Source: Macrothele yani (taxonomy: Eukaryota; Arthropoda; Arachnida; Araneae; Macrothelidae). Taken from it: a DNA stretch of 64,000 nt. Below, in pieces: positions 11,941 through 23,500 of this stretch. Made by a program: the position numbers and the translations under genes. The notes below the pieces were generated by a model. It had not been told where the DNA came from and did not search any database. It was given only the letters and a program-made list of their open reading frames with translations. How positions within the stretch are numbered: the first letter of the stretch is position 1; every line of letters begins with the position of its first letter. The DNA lies in contig CM076990.1 in assembly GCA_039090855.1 (NCBI GenBank), positions 201,691,232 through 201,755,231 on the forward strand, given 5' to 3'.

Positions 11941-13223
11941 TTGGGTTAGTGCGAATGAAATGTTCGACAAAAGACTGGCACATTTGGATGGCGAGAACGC
12001 AAAAGTAGGACAACTTACCTGGGCAAAATAATCCCCTTCGGTATCGACACATAGTTGCCATCTGCCCGGCAAGACCATGATCCCGGAACAGGAAAAGCCT
12101 TGCTGCTGGGATACAAAGAAGTAATCAACTGCACGTTGAATCTCATTGTCTGTCATGAACTGTTTCCCAGACAAGAAGTGGTCCAGGCAAGGAAACAGGT
12201 GATAGTATGTCGGAGACAAGTCCAGCGAATAGGCAGGATGAGGCAGTGCTGCATAGCCCAAGGCACTTAGTGTCAGCATCGTTTGTTGTGTGGCATGAGG
12301 GCTGGCGTTGTCCTGGAGCAGAAGAACACCATGTCTGTTGGCCAAAGCCGGTTGTTTCTGCACAATTTTCTGGTGCATCTGGTGTAATTTAGCACAAAAA
12401 GGTCAGCAGTGATGGTTTGGCCTCTTGCCGAGAAACTCCAATGAATTATCCTGGCTGTGGACCACCAGAAAGGAGCATCATCTTCTGGGTGTGTAGGGGT
12501 GGCTTAGGATGCCATCCAGCAGGTTGTGCCTTGCTTAACCATTGTGCAGATAGTTTCCAATTATCATAAAGAACCCACATCTCATCACAGCTAATGGTTC
12601 GATGCAGTAGAGGTTCCTCTATTCCTGGCAAGCAGCAACATGCAGACTTACAAACACCTAGTCTTGTTGGCAGTTGTCAACTCATGCGGCAGCCACATGT
12701 CCAGCTTTTTTACCTTACCCAGCGCTGCCAGACGCCGAACAACTGTCGTGTGGTGGACACCTACCTCTGCCACTATATCAGGACACATTTTTCAGAGGTC
12801 TACTTCAACCACATGTAAAAGAACATAATCAGAAACAGCAACAGGTTGATGATCACATGCTTTGTTTTGCAGGTCTGTATCTCCACTTTGAAACTTCACA
12901 AACCATCGCCAAATTGTTCGTTCGTTGGCTGTATTATCCCCAAATGCTTTGTTAACGTTTCAAGCGACAATTCCAGCAGAATGGCCCAGTTTAAATTCAT
13001 AGAGGAAGATGACTCTAAAATCCAGTGTCTGCATGTTTCCTTTGCAAGCCACATTACGTCCAAAGAAACCACGCCTGAACCTTGTTCTTCACACACGTGC
13101 TAGCTATTTATAGCAACTCTGTGACGTAATACCCGCAACACCTGTGGGTGGTTCCATTCCGTTGTGGTGGGGGCCGGTCTCCACTGCTCATTCGTGCCGG
13201 ACATTTCATTCACACCAACCCAA
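11941..13223 (-). mobile_element. Full-length mariner element (degenerate)
   Basis: The TIRs are 11941-11963 (ttgggttagtgcgaatgaaa...) and 13201-13223, inverted with two mismatches, flanked by TA at 11939-11940 and 13224-13225. At 1283 bp it has the normal mariner size. The minus strand encodes a mariner transposase in pieces: an N-terminal HTH segment near 13096-12896, TISCDEMWVLYDN (first D) at about 12600, LLQDNASPHATQ (second D) and PAYSLDLSPTYYHLF (third D). The three catalytic D residues are kept, but frameshifts break the frame. TIR sequence and protein resemble the cecropia-type (Hsmar1-like) group. Confidence 0.93.
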
Positions 13224-14015
13224 TATGTAATGATTTATTGCAAAGTTCAAAAAGCTATATTTGCTATTGAACGACAAATATATGTGGTACGTTAATTATT
13301 GTATTTACTGCACTTAATGTGTAGCAGGAAATTACTGTTACTCACGTTTTTATTACAAACGTAGTGGTTGTTGGATGAGGACGCGTTTAGGGATATGCTA
13401 TTGTTGTATTTGATAAGACTGCACTTAATGTACCATACAGCCTTGGAAGCTCGGTATTTCTTGGGTAGGTTATGAATAGCATTCATATCGTTGTTCTGAC
13501 TTCATTATTTAAGTCTTCTTTTTAAAAATATCTTGTAGTAAACGAAATTGTGTACAATAAACGCATTTAGGCTTGGAACGTATTGACTGCCGGGAATGTA
13601 ACATAAGGTTAACATCATTCAAAGTCTTGTTAAAAGGAATGAAATTTTCAATGAAAGATATGTAAAATCAATGAAGGATAAAATCAAATTAAAACCTGAA
13701 TCCTTAGAGAACCAACAAACGAAATCCTCCTCCAACATCACCACCATAATCCAAACATGTTTCGACATTAGGCTATGTCTTCTTCAATGGAGTACTTTGG
13801 CGTTCGAAATATGTGATCTTAACAGCTCAAAAAGATCGTGCAAATTCACTATCAGCCATGGCCTGCGTCATATGCGTCGTGGTCGCAGTATCCATTTGTT
13901 CCGCCATTCCCGTGTCGACTTGTAACGCCATCTATTGCAGTCCTTATCTCCTAATTGTTCCTATAAGATTATTCATTTTCTTTCGTCTTTGTTTTTCTTT
14001 TTCAAGTAGATGTTT

Positions 14016-14645
14016 TCATGTATATGGTATTTCTATTGGTGTACTATTGTTACAGCTTTTTGTTTTAAATTTTTCAATAGCTAAAGCCTCAGCATTTAGA
14101 ATCTGCTTATGTGTTTTATGTGATGTAATGATCTTAGCATTTTCCCAGTTAGGCTGTACATTGCTATCTAAACAGTATTGTATCAGTGATGTTTTGCTGT
14201 CTTTTATTTTCCAGTTATGCATGTGCTCCTGTAATCTTGTACGAAAATGTCTTTTGGTACTTCCGATATATATGCGATCATGGTTGTTGTTGGCTATAAT
14301 TATTGTTGGTACCATATATACACCAGTTTTGTCCAATAATGATGTTTTGTTGTTGCATGTCAGTAGTTTGCCATTATCTACGACAGTTTCAGCCAGATGT
14401 ATATTATAATCTTTGCATTCCATTTTATGTATATTACTTAATGGTGGTAAAAAATGAAAAGATTTGTATGCTTTTATGTATTTATTTCTGCTGGTATTTT
14501 GCTGCATGTTTCTTATATTATTATAAATGGAATCTACGAACTTCGTTCTGTAACCAAATTGTATGGCAGTTTTATCATCAACAACACATACATTATCTAC
14601 TAAATTGGAACGTAAAGAAATACACTGGATAAAGAAAACTGCCAT
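14016..14645 (-). CDS. PLE GIY-YIG endonuclease domain, left arm
   Basis: This open frame of 209 codons is the C-terminal endonuclease part of a Penelope-like retroelement protein, which nicks target DNA for integration. Key features are KTGVYMVP (the GIY motif, here GVY), DRIYIGSTKRHFRTRLQEHM (the YIG motif and catalytic R), and NAEALAIEKF near the end (conserved acidic residue). A Cys sits before the GIY motif. The frame runs on upstream through the spacer (LRSNLVDNVCVVDD), which looks like native PLE sequence, so the left arm extends further 5' than the right. The ATG at 14645 is only the first available one and is probably not the natural start. Confidence 0.8.
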   Translation of the reverse strand: MAVFFIQCISLRSNLVDNVCVVDDKTAIQFGYRTKFVDSIYNNIRNMQQNTSRNKYIKAYKSFHFLPPLSNIHKMECKDYNIHLAETVVDNGKLLTCNNKTSLLDKTGVYMVPTIIIANNNHDRIYIGSTKRHFRTRLQEHMHNWKIKDSKTSLIQYCLDSNVQPNWENAKIITSHKTHKQILNAEALAIEKFKTKSCNNSTPIEIPYT

Positions 14646-15192
14646 ACAATTTGGTTACAGAACGAAGTTGGTAGATTCCATTTATAATAATATAAGAAAC
14701 ATGCAGCAAAATACCAGCAGAAATAAATACATAAAAGCATACAAATCTTTTCATTTTTTACCACCATTAAGTAATATACATAAAATGGAATGCAAAGATT
14801 ATAATATACATCTGGCTGAAACTGTCGTAGATAATGGCAAACTACTGACATGCAACAACAAAACATCATTATTGGACAAAACTGGTGTATATATGGTACC
14901 AACAATAATTATAGCCAACAACAACCATGATCGCATATATATCGGAAGTACCAAAAGACATTTTCGTACAAGATTACAGGAGCACATGCATAACTGGAAA
15001 ATAAAAGACAGCAAAACATCACTGATACAATACTGTTTAGATAGCAATGTACAGCCTAACTGGGAAAATGCTAAGATCATTACATCACATAAAACACATA
15101 AGCAGATTCTAAATGCTGAGGCTTTAGCTATTGAAAAATTTAAAACAAAAAGCTGTAACAATAGTACACCAATAGAAATACCATATACATGA
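14563..15192 (+). CDS. PLE GIY-YIG endonuclease domain, right arm
   Basis: This is a mirror copy of the left-arm frame, with the same residues from KTAIQFGYRTK to STPIEIPYT apart from one difference at the start (TKL versus TKF). It keeps the GVY, YIG and R/E landmarks. The first ~25 codons come from antisense spacer sequence and are not native. Two intact frames in a transposon fossil suggest either a young duplication or gene conversion between the arms. Confidence 0.78.
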   Translation: MAVLSSTTHTLSTKLERKEIHWIKKTAIQFGYRTKLVDSIYNNIRNMQQNTSRNKYIKAYKSFHFLPPLSNIHKMECKDYNIHLAETVVDNGKLLTCNNKTSLLDKTGVYMVPTIIIANNNHDRIYIGSTKRHFRTRLQEHMHNWKIKDSKTSLIQYCLDSNVQPNWENAKIITSHKTHKQILNAEALAIEKFKTKSCNNSTPIEIPYT

Positions 15193-15920
15193 AAACATCT
15201 ACTTGAAAAAGAAAAAACAAAGACGAAAGAAAATGAATAATCTTATAGGAACAATTAGGAGATAAGGACTGCAATAGATGGCGTTACAAGTCGACACGGG
15301 AATGGCGGAACAAATGGATACTGCGACCACGACGCATATGACGCAGGCCATGGCTGATAGTGAATTTGCACAATCTTTTTGAGCTGTTAAGATCACATAT
15401 TTCGAACGCCAAAGTATTCAATTGAAGAAGTCATTGCCTAATGTCGAAACATGTTTGGATTATGGTGGTGATTGTTGGAGGAGGATTTCGTTTGTTGGTT
15501 CTTTAAGGATTCAGGTTTTAATTTGGTTTTATCCTTCATTGATTTTACATATCTTTCATTGAAAATTTCATTCCTTTTAACAAGACTTTGAATGTTGTTA
15601 ACCTTATGTTACATTCCCGGCAGTCAATACGTTCCAAGCCTAAATGCTTTTATTGTACACAATTTCGTTTATTACAAGATATTTAAAAAAATAAGACTTA
15701 CATAATGAAGTCAGAACAACGATATGAATGCTATTCATAACCTGGCCAAGAAATACCGAGCTTCCAAGGCCGTATGGATAAGTCAGAACTTCTTATCAAA
15801 TACAACAATAGCATATCCCTAAACGCGTCCTCGTCCAACAACCACTACGTTTGTAATAAAAACCTGAGTAACAGTAATTTCCTGCTACACATTAAATGTA
15901 GTAAATACAATAACCATTAT

Positions 15921-16798
15921 GTTATGACAGTTGCTTTATATTCAACTGAATTGCAGTTTAAGAAGAAAGTGCACCTATGCTTTTCTAATGTCAAGACTTC
16001 TCATGAATTAAAATTGTAGGACACTGAAAGTAAATTTTCAGTAATGGGGACTACAGAAAGGCGTTGATGTATCCAGTATGTAGATGGCTATTTTTATTTT
16101 TGGTTGTACCCATCAAGTAAAACAAAATTTTTTGCAAAAGATTAAAAAGCCATAAAAAATTAAAATCTAACAACAATTGCAGAAGTTGAGCTAGAAAAGC
16201 CATTACAAAATGCACTTTCATGGAAATTTTAATGATCAAAACTGAAGAACAGATTATGCATTCTTGAGATAGTTGCTGTTGATTCACAATTTCTTTAAAG
16301 TACAAAATATCAGCATTCAGAAAATTTATATACAGTAATCATTCTCACTCACTTTTAACAAAAAAAGTTAATGAAAAATAAATGCATGATTAATGATCTA
16401 GCACTCATTGATTTTCACCATTCTCTTTTCTGTAGGAAGTGGCATCTTTGCGGTTCTTATCGTGGTACTGCTGTCGATAGCTATTGCCCTTTTCTTACCT
16501 CATGTAGTTTTCCATTTCACTGCAAGATATACAGTTATCTGGTATCTGTTATGTGTTGAGCTAAGTGCCACATCAGTCACACTTCACATGCTTATTTCTT
16601 TTCTGCTGCATGAAAATGTTGGTGCCTTCAGCTATTGAAATTTAGATGACAAAAACTACTTTTTGAGCAGTTTCATTTTTTAAAAGAAGAAAATAAAATT
16701 AATAATAGTGCTGTACACTTTAAATTTTGCTTTTAGAGGTTACATTATAATGTGTTGTTTATATGTTTTAATAGCATGCCTGGATAAAATATGCATAA
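15921..16798. other. Intron sequence, no gene seen
   Basis: AT-rich and without recognisable elements. A 35-base word at 16740-16774 recurs with one mismatch at 18673-18707, on the other side of the Tc1/MITE block. Confidence 0.45.
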
Positions 16799-16800
16799 TA

Positions 16801-18001
16801 CACTATCTACCAACAAGTAATTGGACACCCCTGCAATCGACGATATCTGCGGTCCTGATACACGTCACGGCTGCCGCTGTTAAATATCGTGTGGGAAACA
16901 ACAACGCAACCAGTCCCATGCAAGATGCCACGCAGTTCGGAGCTCTGATTTCGAGAAAGGTGTAATCGTCGGGTATCACAGAAATGGCCAATCCATACGT
17001 GACATATCCAGCGAGTTGAAGTACCCAAAATCGACAGTGGCCTACGTGATTGGCAAGTGGAAGATGAGAGGTGACTGTCGGAATGTGCCCCAACCTGGCA
17101 GACCCACAAAACTGGGAGTTAGAGATCGACGGGTGCTGGCCAGAGAAATTCGGAAGAACCACACCAAATCGATGGGCCACATCCACGAGGAGTTTCAACA
17201 GGCATCCGGGAGTGTTCTTTCGATGAATACCATCCGTAAGGAAGCCCATCTGCTCGATTATCATGGATGTGCTGCCGCCCACAAGCCTTTGATCGCCAAG
17301 TCCAATAGCGCTGCTCAGCTAACGTGGGGCAAAGAACATCAACAGTGGAAACAGGTTCTGTGGAGCGACGAATCAAGGTTCACCCTCTACCGTTCGGATG
17401 GCAGGGTCTGGGTTTGGCGTCTGCCTGGAGAACACCTCCTGCCGGAATATATTGTGCCAACTGTGAAGTTCGGCGGCAGTGGAATTATGCTATGGGGGTG
17501 TTTCTCTTGGTATGGCACGGGACCCTTGGTCGCCATTCCTGGTAGACTCAACGGCGAGACCTACTGCACCATTTTGGATGACCATGCGCTTCCTACGTTG
17601 TGGCAGTTTTACGGGGTGGACCCATGTTACTTTCAGGATGACAATGCCACCTGTCATGTTGCGAGGTCCACCATGGTTTGGTATGGTGACAGTGGGGTTA
17701 ATCGAATGGACTGGCCTGCACAGAGCCCGGAACTTAACCCTATTGAGCACCTCTGGGACGAGTTGGAGTGTCAACTTAAGGGGTGCCCCACCGTCCAAAA
17801 TCGATGAAGGAACTGACCTGTCTTCTCCAAGCCGAGTGGAAGAAAATACTGCTAGCCATCGTACAACGCCTGGTTGAGAGTATGCCCTGGAGGGTCGCAG
17901 CTGTAATCACCACTGGTGGAGGCTCCACCAACTATTGAAGGTGAATAAACTCCGTTTTCCTTTGCTGTCACAGGTGTCCAATTACTTGTTGGTAGATAGT
18001 G
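16801..18001 (+). mobile_element. Tc1-like element, full length
   Basis: The terminal inverted repeats are perfect: cactatctaccaacaagtaa... at 16801-16829 and its complement at 17973-18001. TA is duplicated at 16799-16800 and 18002-18003. The 1201-bp element holds one transposase frame and has a higher GC content than its surroundings, consistent with a recent arrival. The right TA is shared with the next element. Confidence 0.95.
16925..17938 (+). pseudogene. Tc1 transposase, two frameshifts
   Basis: The frame encodes a DD34E transposase. It starts MPRSSEL, then a one-base loss shifts to DFEKGVIVGYHRNGQSIRD (HTH region). The open part 17016-17807 contains the GRP motif (PQPGRPTKLG), VLWSDESRFTLY (D1), GGSGIMLWGCFSW, YFQDDNATCHVAR (D2) and SPELNPIEHLWDELE (catalytic E). 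A second shift near 17800 leads into MKELTCLLQAEWKKI and the end GGSTNY. Two small lesions in about 338 codons make this one of the youngest DNA transposons here. All catalytic residues are present but the product would be broken. Confidence 0.9.
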
Positions 18002-18003
18002 TA

Positions 18004-18265
18004 TCTAAGGTATTGTTTACCTGATATTGTCAAAGTATTTTGCACGTTGTTGCTCTGTGAGGCACGTGCTCCCGGCCCGAGAGGTCTTTTATGTTATGGG
18101 TTTTTGGATAGTTATAAAAAAATTTTTAGAAATAAAACAATTAGGTTATATATTTTCAGTTCCAAAAACCCGTAACATAAAAGACCTCTCGGGCCGGGAG
18201 CACGTGCCTCACAGAGCAACAACGTGTGAAATACTTTGACAATATCAGGTAAACAATACCTTAGA
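18004..18265. mobile_element. MITE with ~107-bp inverted repeats
   Basis: The arms 18004-18110 and about 18159-18265 are near-perfect complements (tctaaggtattgtttacctg at each end) with a short AT-rich centre. TA flanks both sides (18002-18003 and 18266-18267). There is no coding capacity. The arms contain a GC-rich core (gctcccggcccgagaggtc) unlike the AT-rich surroundings. Confidence 0.9.
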
Positions 18266-18267
18266 TA

Positions 18268-18967
18268 TTATGTATATTTAATCAAAAGCACATTTTATAG
18301 CATAAGACAACCCTTAAGGTTGCCTCATGAATTTCATATTTCGTAATGTCTGGATAATTACCAAAAGCCAGAAGCTTCTTTAAATGATTGAATATCACTA
18401 GAGACTAGGAGGGAGGAAGTGTTGATTTCTTGAACTAAATGATATATGCATCCATCAGTTCTGGATAAAGCTAAATGATATTGCCAGTGCTGTTTTTCAC
18501 CATTGTCTGAACCACAACGACTGATGATTAATTCCTGTAAGGGAATTAATTACTTTCATGCCAATAACAGTATATGAAAAAATAATTTGTACTACCGTAT
18601 CTGTAGTCAAGTGAAATGTAGCTGTAAATGACTCATCTGGTTGAAAACCAGAAGTTCATTTAATTAAGGGGCTTACATTGTAATGTGTTGTTTATATGTT
18701 TTAATAGTAAAATTGTAAAAGTGCTTTACTGGCCTAAGTGTTTCTGTCCTTTTGGCAAAAACATTTAATGCAGGTGTTTAACTGACTAAAACCTCTGTAA
18801 CCAGACTACTCATTTATCATTCTTTTATAATGATTTCTAAAGTTTTAAAGAAAAACATTTTAGCAAATAGATTGAAATTCTTTTTTTTTTTTTTTTTTTT
18901 TTTTTGTAATTGATGCTTTTTTTTTTTTTTTTTTTTCTTAAAATGGTTTTATGTTTTTTCATTTCAG
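18268..18967. other. Intron sequence up to EXOC5 exon B
   Basis: No gene is visible. The segment holds the second copy of the 35-base repeat (18673-18707) and two long T tracts (about 18882-18905 and 18918-18937). It ends in the polypyrimidine/acceptor tract ttttttcatttcag. Confidence 0.5.
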
Positions 18968-19076
18968 TTGTCTAAACCATCAGATTTACCTGGCAATGCA
19001 GTGCAAATATTAGATATTTTACTTCATTTTTTGTTTGTTGAACATATTTATTATGCCCTTGAGATTGGGTTATTAG
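18968..19076 (+). CDS. EXOC5: EXOC5 internal exon B
   Basis: The exon reads LSKPSDLPGNAVQILDILLH followed by FLFVEHIYYALEIGLL, matching the EXOC5 segment with LSDPSDLP and EHIDYALE in animal orthologues. It begins in phase 0 after exon A and leaves one base (G) at its end. The acceptor is tttcag and the donor is gtaagt at 19077. At 109 nt it is intact. The segment falls in the helical C-terminal half of Sec10. Confidence 0.92.
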
Positions 19077-19424
19077 GTAAGTATTTTTTTTTCTTTCTGT
19101 TTGACTTATTATGGTGACATGTATTGTTCTTTTTCATTATTTACAAAGTAGGAACACAGAAGTAAGATAATTTGTGAAGAATTCTATGACAGGAAAGAAA
19201 TGCTAAGATATATTTTGAGGACCACATTGTCCAAATTTGATTTTAATGTAGAGTTAATCAAGTTATTCTTCCTTTTGCATCAAAGCTTCATATTGGGGAT
19301 AAGAAAGGAAGGGATAATTAATTTCAGATTCATAAGTGGATTCATGAAAGAAAAACAGATGCCAATACAGAACACATGTGTTTAATGTAACAACAATATG
19401 TCACAACATAAGTTTCACTAAATT

Positions 19425-20104
19425 GTGGGTTTTACTCTGGAATAAAGGAAATTACTTACAGTCAAATTTTTGGGTAGCACCCCTACCCTTCCTCAGGACT
19501 ACATTATAGTAGATGTTGCCATTCATTAGCTAAATTCCAACCTTTCACATCATTTAATGTTGTACCTCTTCTCTCAATTTCCAGTCCTTGTGACAATTTT
19601 CTCTTGAAGAAGTGCTGTTGATGTGTCAGAACTTCTACAGAGTCCCAAAGCACTTTATGTCCTGTATTTTGAACATGTCTGTCCAAACCTGTTTTGTTTG
19701 TCAAATTTCTAATTGCAGCTTTATGTTCTGCTTATCTGGTCTTAAGCTGTCTGCCTATTTCTCCCACATAGCTGACAGCTTAAGACCAGATAAGCAGAAC
19801 ATAAAGCTGCAATTAGAAATTTGACAAACAAAACAGGTTTGGACAGACATGTTCAAAATACAGGACATAAAGTGCTTTGGGACTCTGTAGAAGTTCTTAC
19901 ACATCAACAGCACTTTTTCAAGAGAAAATTGTCACAAGGACTGGAAATTGAGAGAAGAAGAGGTACAACATTAAATGATGTGAAAGGTTGGAATTTAGCT
20001 AATGAATGGTAACACCTACTATAGTGTAGTCCTGAGGAAGGGTAGGGGTGCTAACCGAAAATTTGACTGTAAGTAATTTCCTTTATTCCTGAGTAAAATG
20101 CATA
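19425..20104. mobile_element. Second Penelope-like palindrome
   Basis: The arms 19425-19751 and 19774-20104 are reverse complements around a 22-base centre. Both encode the end of a PLE endonuclease: the minus frame 19504-19704 and the plus frame 19821-20012 give NKTGLDRHVQNTGHKVLWDS and FFKRKLSQGLEIERR, matching the terminal H..GH..W and KRR..E motifs of PLE GIY-YIG domains. Downstream of the ORF on the + strand is CTGAGGA (20032-20038), a short GGT/ACC stem and GAAA (20057-20060), a hammerhead-like core. The other arm has AAAA in place of GAAA. It is a different family from the 13-16 kb palindrome. Confidence 0.8.
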
Positions 20105-20371
20105 ATTTAATGAAATTAATAGTATATCAAGTCTAGGAATAGCCATGACATCCATTATTACCAACAATGTCATCCAATAGGAATGTACTTTGATCATTGA
20201 GGAATGACAGCTATGTGAAGCTGTGCTATCACTAATGCATAATTTAATGAAATTAATAGTATATCAAGTCTAGGAATAACCATGACATCCATTATTACCA
20301 ACAATGTCATCCAATATTAATGTACTTTGATCATTGAGGAATGACAGCTATGTAAAGCTGTGCTATCACTA
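20099..20371 (+). repeat. Two-copy tandem duplication, ~137-bp unit
   Basis: The unit starting tgcataatttaatgaaatta at 20099 repeats at 20236 with few differences and ends near ctatcactaa. It abuts the right end of the PLE palindrome. No coding content is present. Confidence 0.85.
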
Positions 20372-20472
20372 AGTTAGCAGTATGTATTTTGTGTTTCTAA
20401 TTATGCATTAAATGTCAGAAAAATCACCTTTAAAATATTTTCATCTTGTAACACTGGGTTATTTTTACTTCT

Positions 20473-20499
20473 TATATATATATATATATATATATATAT
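20473..20499. repeat. (TA)n microsatellite
   Basis: An uninterrupted TA run directly before the start of the first RTE copy. A matching run lies at 26890-26930 beyond the second copy. Confidence 0.9.
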
Positions 20500-20502
20500 C
20501 AT

Positions 20503-23500
20503 GGGATGTAAGGTCAGGTGATGCGTAACATCACAGCCTCTCCTTGACAAATGTCAACCCCGCCTTCTCGTGGTGCATCCTGTTCCCACTAAAGGGGCTC
20601 TGACGACCGCAAATAGCGGTATAACTATACCATCGGGATCAGAGGAAATGCTATCCCACACTCACCAACCCGCTTGGCCAGCGTGGTGAGTTATGGCCAA
20701 ACACCTCCAAAATGACTCTACAACTTAAATCTTGGCCCTCAGTCTCCGGCAGCTGGAATGTACCTGGCCAAGGCAGCGGCCAGTGCGACATGAAGGCAGA
20801 GGGTGCTAAGAATCCCCGGAGGACCGGACTAGGCTGCCATTTGATGCTGACCTTGGCTACCTACAACGGACGCTCCTCTATCTTCTGATTCAAGGCTTCT
20901 TGAATTGGAAGAGGAACTACAAAGGATCAAGTGGGACATCGTCGGGCTGAGTGAGGTAAGGAGAAAAGGAGAAGATCTCATTGAACTGAAAAGTGGACAT
21001 CTCTTCTATTATCGTGGGACAGATACTGGCAGAACTAGTGGTGTTGGATTTATAATAAACAAGAAACTGAAGGATAAAGTGGTAGAAGTTGAAAGTTCCT
21101 CTGACAGAGCTGCACGACTCGTTATCCAACTATCGAGAAGATACCAGGCTCAGATTATTCAAACTTATGCACCCACCACAAGTCATCCTGAAGAAGAAAT
21201 TGAAGAATTTTATGAGGAAATTCGTCATCTAAATAATAAAGGTAAGCAGCACTTGAAGATAATTATGGGAGATTTCAATGCAAAAATAGGGCACCGGCAA
21301 CAGAATGAAACTTCAGTAGGTAAATTCGGTCACGGCAACAGAAACCAGCTGGAAATACTCTCGTTGAGTTTGCAGAGGCAGAAGGATTTTTCATCTTGAA
21401 TTCCTTTTCAAGAAAAAGCCACACAGGAAATGGACATGGAGACATCCAATTGGGACGACAAGTGAAATTGATTTTTATTATGTGTAACAAAAAATTCGTC
21501 ATCGAAGACTGCAGTGTGCTAAACAAGTTCAACACAGGTAGTGACCATAGATTGGTGAGATGTAAGATGCACCTCAACACTAAACTGGAACGTGGCAAGC
21601 TCATAAGACAAACAAAATCTATTGACATAACCAACCTTAAAAAACACCATAATACTTTCAAGTTGGAACTGAAGAACAGATTCTCTGCTTTAGAAGGCCT
21701 AACATCGGAAGAAGTGGATATTTCTGAAGTTAACAGAAAAGTAACCAAAGCTCTTATGGAAACAGCAACAAAATTAGCTGGGTCTAAGAACAAGTTGCAT
21801 GTAAACAAATTATCAGGAAAAACCAAAATGTTGATGCAAAAAAGAAGAGAGATGAGGACAACTAAAGAAGATGTGACTTCCAAAGTGGAATATATAGAGC
21901 TATGCAAGACAGCACGAAAAAGTATCACTGAAGACGTAGGAAATTCAACTGTGAGCCTAGTGAGGAAAGCAATTGAAAACAACCAAAGCCTAAAGATAGC
22001 AAAGGGACATCTCAGTAAGGGAAAGAAAACAGATTATGGCTCTGAGAAAAGAAGATGGTTCTATAACAAGAAATAGAGGCGAAATTTTGACAAGAGTGAA
22101 AGATTTCTACTCCAAACTATATGAAAGGGATGATACATGTACTCCAGACATCATGAAAGGTACCAGAGTTCTTCCAGTCCTCCCAGCAGAAGTTGCTCAT
22201 GCAATCAAGAACATGAAGCGGGGAAAGCTCCAGGAGAAGATGGAATTACTATAGACATCATACAAGAAGCAAGTGGAGAAATTGAAACAGTACTCGCCCA
22301 AATTTTCACTCGATGCCTTAATGAAGGGAAGATTCCTGAGGATTGGAACAATGCTACAATGATCCTGCTACATAAAAAAGGTGACATTGAGGATCTCAGG
22401 AACTACAGACCTATCAGCCTCCTATCAGTGGTTTATAAAATCTTCACTAAAGTTCTTTCACACCGCTTGAAGGTAACACTGGACATGGCTCAACCGAGAG
22501 AACAAGCTGGATTCAGGAGTGGCTACAGCACAATAGATCATATCCACGTACTGAGAGAACTAATTGAAAGAGCGAGGAATATGAACTTCCATTGTGCATG
22601 GCTTTTATCGATTATGAAAAAGCCTTTGATTCTGTGAAACCATCAGCAGTTACCACGGCTCTGAAATCCTGCGGTATTGAAGATGCATACATTAATATTA
22701 TTAATAACATCTATGAAAATGCAAGTGCAAAAGATTCAGGCTGTTTGAAAATACAACACACATAAAAATTGGAAAGGGAGTGAGACAAGGTGACACCATA
22801 TCTCCGAAGCTCTTTAATGCCACATTGGAAAATGTCTTTCAATCACTGAACTGGGAAAACAAAGGGATAAAGATTAATGGAGATTATCTAACCCACCTTC
22901 GTTTTGCTGATGACGTAGTCATTTTGCAACTACCCCATCAGAGCTGCAGAGTATGATCCAGGAACTTGCTGACAAGAGTAAGAAGTGGGATTAAAAATGA
23001 ACTTTCAGAAGACAAAAGTGATGTTCAATGCTTTTACAAGAAATGAAGATTTATCGATTGATGGAGAAAAACTGGAGATAACAGATACGTATGTTTATCT
23101 TGGACAGCAGATATCAAGTGAGGGTCACATTGATGAAGAAATTAATCGGCGTACAAAACTTGCCTGGAGAGCTTTTGGAAGAAACAGCATAATTTTCAAG
23201 AGCAATATGCCATTATGTCTTAAAAGAAAAGTGTTTGATCAATGCATCCTTCCAGTGCTTACGTATGGTGCAGAGAGACGTGGACCTTAACTAAAAGAGA
23301 CATACAAAGGCTGCAGACAACTCAAAGAAGCATGGAGAGGTGCATGCTTGGTATAACCAGGAGAGATAAGAAGAGGAACTCGTGGATCCGAAAAATGACG
23401 AGAGTGGAAGACATCATGATCAGAGTTAAATCCCTGAAATGGCAATGGGCTGGACATACTGCCAGAAGGAAAGACCATAGATGGACAGCCGCAATTTTAG

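Larger units (their letters stand above)
13291..15920. mobile_element. Penelope-like element palindrome (two inverted copies)
   Basis: Two nearly identical arms, 13291-14573 and 14635-15920, are reverse complements separated by a 61-base spacer. Each arm carries the 3' part of a PLE, namely the GIY-YIG endonuclease end of the ORF and about 700 bp of downstream sequence. In the left arm (minus strand, 13787-13760) the downstream region holds a hammerhead-like core, TTGAAGA, a GACAT/ATGTC stem and GAAA. The right arm has the same at 15422-15449 with a partly broken stem. No reverse transcriptase is present, so the arms are 5'-truncated. No clear target duplication was found. Confidence 0.85.

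Noticed and set aside
13813..14409. Open frame of ~198 codons on the + strand rich in hydrophobic residues
   Set aside because: It is the antisense of the PLE endonuclease arm. Its apparent membrane segments are an effect of reading the complementary strand.
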